Assembly: GCF_036246005.1 (NCBI RefSeq)
Contig: NZ_CP109171.1
Span: 1,054,001-1,118,000 of the forward strand
Reading direction: 5' to 3'
From: Streptomyces sp. NBC_01723
GTDB taxonomy: Bacteria > Actinomycetota > Actinomycetes > Streptomycetales > Streptomycetaceae
Length of the DNA: 64,000 bases
Part shown: in pieces, positions 59,314 through 64,000 of the stretch
How the letters are laid out: each line of letters starts with the position of its first letter
Position numbering within the stretch: the first letter of the stretch is position 1
Translations under genes and position numbers: made by a program
Notes under the pieces: model-generated
Told to the model about the DNA's origin: nothing
Seen by the model: only the letters and a program-made list of their open reading frames with translations
Database searches by the model: none

Positions 59314-60279
59314 ATGACCCAGAACGTCACCCCTACCCAGAGCGAGGACCCCGCCGGGACCTACGACGTGGTCGTCGTGGGCGGCGGTGCCGCCGGGCTG
59401 TCCGCCGCGCTCGTCCTGGGCCGGTCACGGCTGCGCACGCTGGTCGTCGACGCCGGGGAGCCCCGCAACACGCCCTCGGACCACATGCAGGGTTACCTGA
59501 CGCGGGACGGCATGCCGCCCGCCGAGTTCCTGGCGCTCGGCCGGGAGGAGATCGCGCGCTACGGCGTGGAGCTGGTCCGCGACCGGGCGGTCGACGTGTC
59601 CCGGGACGGGGACTTCGCCGTGCGGCTGGCCGGTGGCGACACCGTGCGGGCCCGCCGGCTGATCGTCACCACCGGGCTCAAGGACGAGCTGCCGGCCGTG
59701 CCGGGGGTCGCCGAGCGGTTCGGCCGGGACGTGCTGCACTGCCCGTTCTGCCACGGCTGGGAGGTGCGCGACGGACACTTCGGCGTGCTCGCCACCAGCC
59801 CGCTCAGCGTGCACCAGGCGCTGATGGTGTCCGGCTGGTCGGACGACGTGACGCTCTTCCTGCACACCGTCGCCGAGCAGGAGCTGGCCGACGACGACCT
59901 GCGCCGCCTGGCCGCGGCGGGGGTCAAGGTGGTCCCCGGCGAGGTCGCCGCCCTGCGGATCGAGGACGACCGGCTCACCGGGGTCCGCCTGGCGGACGGC
60001 TCGGCCCACGACCGCTCGGTCGTGTTCGTCGCCCCGCGGGCCGTACCGCAGACCGGCCTGATGGAGCGGCTGGGCGCGGACCTGCAGGAGACCCCGTTCG
60101 GCGCGTACCCGGTGGTCGACCCGACGGGCCGCACCTCCGTCCCCGGCGTGTGGACGGCCGGCAACGCGATGGGCTTCGGCGAGCAGGTCGTCCACGCGGC
60201 GAGCGGCGGCTACCGCGCGGCGGCGGCGATCGTCGGCGACCTGATCATGTCGGACCTGGACGCGACCCTGGCGGAGTGA
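59314..60279 (+). CDS. NAD(P)/FAD-dependent oxidoreductase, thioredoxin-reductase-like with CPFC motif
   Basis: A 321-aa flavoprotein. The FAD-binding loop VVVVGGGAAGLSAALVLGRS comes first. The redox motif CPFC is in VLHCPFCHGWEV. The C-terminal FAD signature is GVWTAGNAMGFGEQVVHAASGGYRAAAAI (in blocks). It lacks the usual GxGxxA/G NADPH loop; the equivalent stretch reads FGVLATSPLSVHQAL, so its electron donor is uncertain. ATG 59314 has GGAGG at 8-nt spacing and is preferred over GTG 59299. No thioredoxin gene is adjacent, and the divergent XRE-cupin protein probably controls it. Confidence 0.9.
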   Translation: MTQNVTPTQSEDPAGTYDVVVVGGGAAGLSAALVLGRSRLRTLVVDAGEPRNTPSDHMQGYLTRDGMPPAEFLALGREEIARYGVELVRDRAVDVSRDGDFAVRLAGGDTVRARRLIVTTGLKDELPAVPGVAERFGRDVLHCPFCHGWEVRDGHFGVLATSPLSVHQALMVSGWSDDVTLFLHTVAEQELADDDLRRLAAAGVKVVPGEVAALRIEDDRLTGVRLADGSAHDRSVVFVAPRAVPQTGLMERLGADLQETPFGAYPVVDPTGRTSVPGVWTAGNAMGFGEQVVHAASGGYRAAAAIVGDLIMSDLDATLAE

Positions 60280-60406
60280 GGGGGCGCACGAGGGGGCGCC
60301 GTCCGGCGGGCGCGGATCGCCCGGGACCCCGCCGCGCGGCCCGCGCCCGCCGGACCCGTCCAGCCCGCCAGGTGTGCCCCCGCCCTCTCCGGTGCACCAT
60401 GACTGC

Positions 60407-61945
60407 ATGCTGCTTGCCCGGTTGGCCCAGGTGTCCCGGGAGGTCGCCGAGACGTCGGCGCGGTCCCGGAAGACCGTCCTGCTCGCGGAGTTGTTCCGGG
60501 AGGCGGAGGCGGCGGACGTGCCGGTCGTCATCCCCTACCTGGCGGGACGCCTCCCGCAGGGCAGGATCGGCGTCGGCTGGAAGGTGCTGGGCCGCGAGGT
60601 GGCGCCGGCCGCCGAGCCGTCGCTCACCGTGCACGACGTGGACGCCCGGCTGACGCACCTCGCCTCGGTGACCGGCACCGGTTCGCAGGCCGAGCGGGCG
60701 CGGCTGGTCGGCGAGCTGATGGGCGCGGCCACGGAGGACGAGCAGCGCTTCCTGATCGGGCTGCTGACCGGCGAGGTCCGGCAGGGCGCCCTGGACGCGG
60801 CCGCGGTCGAGGGCCTGGCCGCGGCGACGGACGCGCCCCCGGCGGACGTACGCCGGGCGGTGATGCTCGCGGGCTCCCTGCAGACGGTGGCCGAGGCCCT
60901 GCTCGCGGACGGGCCCGGCGCCCTGGAGGGGTTCCGGCTCACCGTCGGCCGACCCGTGCTGCCGATGCTGGCGCACAGCGCCTCCTCGGCCGCCGAGGCG
61001 GTCGGCAAGCTGGGCGCCTGCGCGGTCGAGGAGAAACTGGACGGCATCCGCGTCCAGGTGCACCGCGACGGCGGTACCGTCCGCCTCTACACCCGCACCC
61101 TGGACGACATCACCGACCGGCTCCCCGAGGTCACCCGGGCGGCCCTCGCGCTGCCCGGCGAGCGGTTCATCCTGGACGGCGAGGTGATCTCCCTGGACGG
61201 GAGCGGACGTCCCCGGTCGTTCCAGGAGACCGCCGGACGGGTCGGCTCCCGCACGGACGTGGCGACGGCGTCGCGGGCGGTCCCCGTCTCCGTGGTGTTC
61301 TTCGACGCGCTGTCCGTCGACGGCCACGACCTGCTCGACCTGCCGCTGACCGAGCGGCACGCCGCGCTGGCCCGGCTGGTCCCCGAGCCCGCGCGGGTGC
61401 GGCGCGCGCTGGTGGGCGGGCCCGAGGACGCGCCAGCCGCCGAGGAGTTCCTCGCCGAGACGCTGCGGCGCGGCCACGAGGGCGTCGTCGTCAAGGGACT
61501 GGACGCCGCCTACAGCGCGGGCCGCCGCGGCGCGTCCTGGCTGAAGGTCAAGCCCGTCCACACGCTCGACCTGGTCGTGCTCGCCGCCGAGTGGGGCCAC
61601 GGCCGCCGCACCGGCAAGCTGTCCAACCTCCACCTGGGCGCCCGCACGGCCGACGGCTCGTTCGCGATGCTCGGCAAGACCTTCAAGGGCATGACGGACG
61701 CGCTGCTGGCCTGGCAGACCGAGCGCCTCGGGCAGCTGGCCGTCGAGGAACACCCCTGGGGCGTGACCGTACGCCCCGAACTCGTCGTCGAGATCGCCTA
61801 CGACGGCCTCCAGCGCTCCACCCGCTACCCGGCCGGCGTCACCCTCCGCTTCGCCCGCGTGGTCCGCTACCGCGAGGACAAGCGCCCCGAGGAGGCGGAC
61901 ACCGTGGACACCCTGCTCGCCGCCCACCCGGGCGTCGCCCCGTGA
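60407..61945 (+). CDS. ligB: ATP-dependent DNA ligase
   Basis: A 512-aa ATP-dependent ligase of the LigB type, accessory to the essential NAD ligase. The N-terminal ~195 residues form the DNA-binding domain. The adenylation lysine is Lys210 in VEEKLDGIRV; other motifs are FILDGEVI (III), FFDALS (IIIa), EGVVVKGLDAAY (IV) and SWLKVKP (V). The OB-fold domain ends in ELVVEIAYDGLQRSTRYPAGVTLRFARVVRYREDK in blocks. It probably serves repair. ATG 60407 is the start. The NUDIX gene overlaps its stop by 4 nt (GTGA). Confidence 0.95.
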   Translation: MLLARLAQVSREVAETSARSRKTVLLAELFREAEAADVPVVIPYLAGRLPQGRIGVGWKVLGREVAPAAEPSLTVHDVDARLTHLASVTGTGSQAERARLVGELMGAATEDEQRFLIGLLTGEVRQGALDAAAVEGLAAATDAPPADVRRAVMLAGSLQTVAEALLADGPGALEGFRLTVGRPVLPMLAHSASSAAEAVGKLGACAVEEKLDGIRVQVHRDGGTVRLYTRTLDDITDRLPEVTRAALALPGERFILDGEVISLDGSGRPRSFQETAGRVGSRTDVATASRAVPVSVVFFDALSVDGHDLLDLPLTERHAALARLVPEPARVRRALVGGPEDAPAAEEFLAETLRRGHEGVVVKGLDAAYSAGRRGASWLKVKPVHTLDLVVLAAEWGHGRRTGKLSNLHLGARTADGSFAMLGKTFKGMTDALLAWQTERLGQLAVEEHPWGVTVRPELVVEIAYDGLQRSTRYPAGVTLRFARVVRYREDKRPEEADTVDTLLAAHPGVAP

Positions 61946-62403
61946 GGCGCAGCGCGGGCCTGCTGCTGCACCGCCGCGGCCCCGGAGGGGGACTCCAGGT
62001 GCTCCTCGGGCACATGGGCGGCCCGTTCTACGCCCGCCGCGAGACCGGCGCGTGGACGGTCCCCAAGGGCGAGTACGATCCCGCGGAACCGGCCTGGGAC
62101 GCGGCCCGGCGGGAGTTCCAGGAGGAGCTGGGGCTGCCGCCGCCCGACGGTGCGGCCGTCCCGCTCGGCGAGGTGCGGCAGGCGGGCGGGAAGGTCGTCA
62201 CGGTCTGGGCCGTCGAGGCCGACCTCGACCCGGCGACGGTCGTACCCGGCACCTTCCGTATGGAGTGGCCGCCGCGGTCGGGCCGGACCCAGGAGTTCCC
62301 CGAGCTGGACCGGGTCGCCTGGTTCCCGGTGGAGCGGGCGCGCGAGGTGATCGTGACGGCGCAGGCCGCGTTTCTCGACCGGCTGGCTGAGCACTCGCAC
62401 TGA
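61942..62403 (+). CDS. NUDIX hydrolase
   Basis: A 153-aa NUDIX protein. The NUDIX box is GEYDPAEPAWDAARREFQEELGL (residues about 45-67), with the metal-binding REFQEE core. The N-terminus RRSAGLLLHRRGPGGGLQVLLGHMGGPFYARRETGAWTVPKG (in two blocks) is that of the Ap4A/dinucleotide-polyphosphate or sanitising type. GTG 61942 overlaps the ligase stop, so it is translationally coupled; nucleotide cleanup alongside ligation is plausible. Confidence 0.92.
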   Translation: MRRSAGLLLHRRGPGGGLQVLLGHMGGPFYARRETGAWTVPKGEYDPAEPAWDAARREFQEELGLPPPDGAAVPLGEVRQAGGKVVTVWAVEADLDPATVVPGTFRMEWPPRSGRTQEFPELDRVAWFPVERAREVIVTAQAAFLDRLAEHSH

Positions 62404-62510
62404 CAAGAGGCGACGCGGTGCGGAAAGCCCGCACCGGACCCGTCCGCGTTGCGGCACCCCCCGCCACGCGCCAGGGTCGAAGCACGAGCCACCACCCAGG
62501 GAGGTCGGTC

Positions 62511-63896
62511 ATGCCCATCGCGACGGTGAATCCGGCGAACGGCGAGACGCTCAGGACGTACGAGGCCATGGGCGAGGAGGAGATCGAGCGCCGGATCCAG
62601 CTCGCGGAGGCCACCTTCCGCACGTACCGGACGACGGCGCTCGACGAGCGCGCCCGGCTCATGCACCGGGCCGCCGATCTCCTGGAGGCGGACCAGGAGG
62701 AGATCGGCAAGGTCATCACGACCGAGATGGGCAAGCCGGTCAAGCAGGCCCGCGCGGAGGCCGCCAAGTGCGCCAAGGCGATGCGCTGGTACGCCGACCA
62801 CGCGGCCGCCCTGCTCGCCGACGAGGAGCCCGCGGAGTCCGACGTGAAGGACTCCGGCGCCTCCCGGGCCCTGGTCCGCTACCGGCCGCTGGGCCCGGTG
62901 CTCGCGGTGATGCCGTGGAACTTCCCGCTCTGGCAGGTGATCCGGTTCGCGGCGCCCGCGCTGATGGCGGGCAACGTGGGGCTGCTCAAGCACGCCTCGA
63001 ACGTGCCGCAGACCGCCCTGTACCTGGAGGACCTGTTCCACCGGGCGGGCTTTGCCGAGGGCTGCTTCCAGACCCTGCTGATCGGCTCCGCGGCCGTCGA
63101 CGGCGTCCTGCGCGACGAGCGGGTGCGGGCCGCCACCCTCACCGGCAGCGAGCCGGCCGGCCGCGCGGTCGCCGCCACCGCCGGCGAGATGATCAAGAAG
63201 ACGGTGCTGGAGCTGGGCGGCAGCGACCCCTTCGTCGTCATGCCGTCCGCCGACGTGGACCGGGCCGCCGAGGTCGCCGTCACCGCGCGCACGCAGAACG
63301 CCGGGCAGTCCTGCATCGCCGCCAAGCGGTTCATCGTGCACACGGACGTGTACGACGCGTTCGTGGAACGCTTCACCGCGGGCATGAGGGCGCTGAAGGT
63401 CGGCGACCCGCTGGACGAGGAGACCGAGGTCGGGCCGCTCTCCAGCGAGCAGGGCCTGAACGACGTGGTGGAGCTGGTCGACGACGCGAAGCGGGCCGGC
63501 GCGACGGTGCTGTGCGGGGGCGAACGCCCCGAGGGCCCGGGCTGGTACTACCCGCCGACCGTGCTGGCCGACGTGACGCGCGAGATGCGCATCCACCGCG
63601 AGGAGGCCTTCGGCCCCGTCGCCACGCTGTACCGGGTGGCGGACCTGGACGAGGCGGTGCTGATCGCCAACGACTCGGACTTCGGGCTCAGTTCCAACGT
63701 CTGGACCCGCGACGACGCCGACGTGGACCGCTTCGTACGGGACCTGGAGGCGGGTGGCGTGTACGTCAACGGGATGACCGCGTCCCATCCGGCGTTCCCG
63801 TTCGGCGGGGTCAAGCGGTCGGGCTACGGGCGTGAGCTGTCCGGGCACGGAATCCGGGAGTTCTGCAACATCACCACGGTATGGCACGGAGCGTGA
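62511..63896 (+). CDS. gabD: NAD(P)-dependent succinate-semialdehyde dehydrogenase
   Basis: A 461-aa aldehyde dehydrogenase of the GabD/Sad type, oxidising succinate semialdehyde to succinate in the GABA shunt. The N-terminus PIATVNPANGETLRTYEAM and the motifs VMPWNFPLWQVIRFAAPALMAGN (in two parts), LELGGSDPFVVM (catalytic Glu), NAGQSCIAAKRF (catalytic Cys) and FGGVKRSGYGRELSGHGIREF fit the short form of about 455-460 residues. ATG 62511 has GGGAGG at 62498-62503. It is alone, 107 nt after the NUDIX gene. Confidence 0.93.
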   Translation: MPIATVNPANGETLRTYEAMGEEEIERRIQLAEATFRTYRTTALDERARLMHRAADLLEADQEEIGKVITTEMGKPVKQARAEAAKCAKAMRWYADHAAALLADEEPAESDVKDSGASRALVRYRPLGPVLAVMPWNFPLWQVIRFAAPALMAGNVGLLKHASNVPQTALYLEDLFHRAGFAEGCFQTLLIGSAAVDGVLRDERVRAATLTGSEPAGRAVAATAGEMIKKTVLELGGSDPFVVMPSADVDRAAEVAVTARTQNAGQSCIAAKRFIVHTDVYDAFVERFTAGMRALKVGDPLDEETEVGPLSSEQGLNDVVELVDDAKRAGATVLCGGERPEGPGWYYPPTVLADVTREMRIHREEAFGPVATLYRVADLDEAVLIANDSDFGLSSNVWTRDDADVDRFVRDLEAGGVYVNGMTASHPAFPFGGVKRSGYGRELSGHGIREFCNITTVWHGA

Positions 63897-63921
63897 GCCT
63901 TCCGCGACTACGATCCCCTTT

Positions 63922-64000
63922 GTGAACCGCGAAGTGACCCTGCCTCTGATCGTCGACGACCGCGGCACCCTGCAGGTCGCCGCGTCCGACGTGAGCAAGC
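63922..64000 (+). CDS. Hypothetical protein, 3' end cut off by window
   Basis: A GTG at 63922 opens a frame of 26 codons to the window edge (VNREVTLPLIVDDRG, LQVAASDVSK). The sequence resembles a small conserved Streptomyces protein of unknown function. It is 25 nt after the gabD stop. Too short for more. Confidence 0.55.
   Translation, partial: MNREVTLPLIVDDRGTLQVAASDVSK

Overview
The window is from a high-GC actinobacterium, almost certainly a Streptomyces of the S. coelicolor/S. lividans group. Signs are the strong G/C bias at third codon positions, frequent GTG starts, GGAGG-type ribosome sites, many 4-nt ATGA/GTGA overlaps, a conservon (cvnABCD), Tat/Sec exported hydrolases and CBM2 cellulases. 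The CelB and AA10 LPMO genes closely match, from memory, the S. coelicolor SCO1187/SCO1188 pair, and the surrounding gene order looks like that chromosome arm. It reads as ordinary chromosome. The only mobile element seen is one IS481-family copy with an intact target duplication. No RNA genes or CRISPR arrays were seen.

Layout. 1-6 kb: a DUF5709 fragment, cysteine-free ribosomal protein L31, a YdjM-type membrane protein, a Ski2-like DUF3516 helicase, TesB thioesterase and a Streptomyces-specific protein. 6-12 kb: a conservon G-protein signalling operon (MHYT sensor, then CvnA kinase, CvnB roadblock, CvnC DUF742, CvnD GTPase), with an extra roadblock paralogue and a PPOX-fold oxidoreductase beside it. 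12-17 kb: a methyltransferase, a DUF2236 oxygenase-like protein, two unknown proteins, a secreted alpha/beta hydrolase and a 60-aa membrane protein. 17.3-21.4 kb: an SNF2 helicase coupled to a SWIM zinc-finger protein. 21.5-25.6 kb: xylose catabolism (xylA divergent from xylB and a ROK regulator). 25.8-31.6 kb: a Tat-exported amidase, a GAF regulator with its likely target aldehyde dehydrogenase, a metallophosphoesterase and a DUF2071 protein. 31.7-32.8 kb: a fusion of a MerR DNA-binding domain to a partial DNA-polymerase sliding clamp.

32.9-45.9 kb is the most interesting part: a tightly coupled operon of a DUF4132 protein, a 1697-aa unknown protein, a 62-aa Pro/Ala-repeat mini-ORF, a MoxR-type AAA+ ATPase, a DUF5682-VWA fusion and a SWIM zinc-finger protein. 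It resembles the uncharacterised E. coli yehI/yehL/yehM/yehP/yehQ set and looks like a self-contained ATPase/VWA machine of unknown function.

46-50.7 kb: cellulose degradation. A CelR/CebR-like LacI regulator, the IS481 copy inserted directly after its stop codon, three palindromic TGGGAGCGCTCCCA-type operators, GH12-CBM2 endoglucanase CelB and AA10-CBM2 LPMO. 50.8-55.1 kb: a luciferase-fold protein, a MarR/MFS efflux pair, DUF779, a small membrane protein and a secreted phosphodiesterase. 55.3-58.5 kb: a quinone oxidoreductase plus paired acyl-CoA dehydrogenase operon. 58.7-64 kb: an XRE-cupin regulator divergent from a CPFC flavin reductase, ATP-dependent DNA ligase, NUDIX hydrolase, succinate-semialdehyde dehydrogenase and a cut-off gene.

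All gene calls come from reading translated sequence and remembered family features. No database search was possible, and domain limits are approximate.
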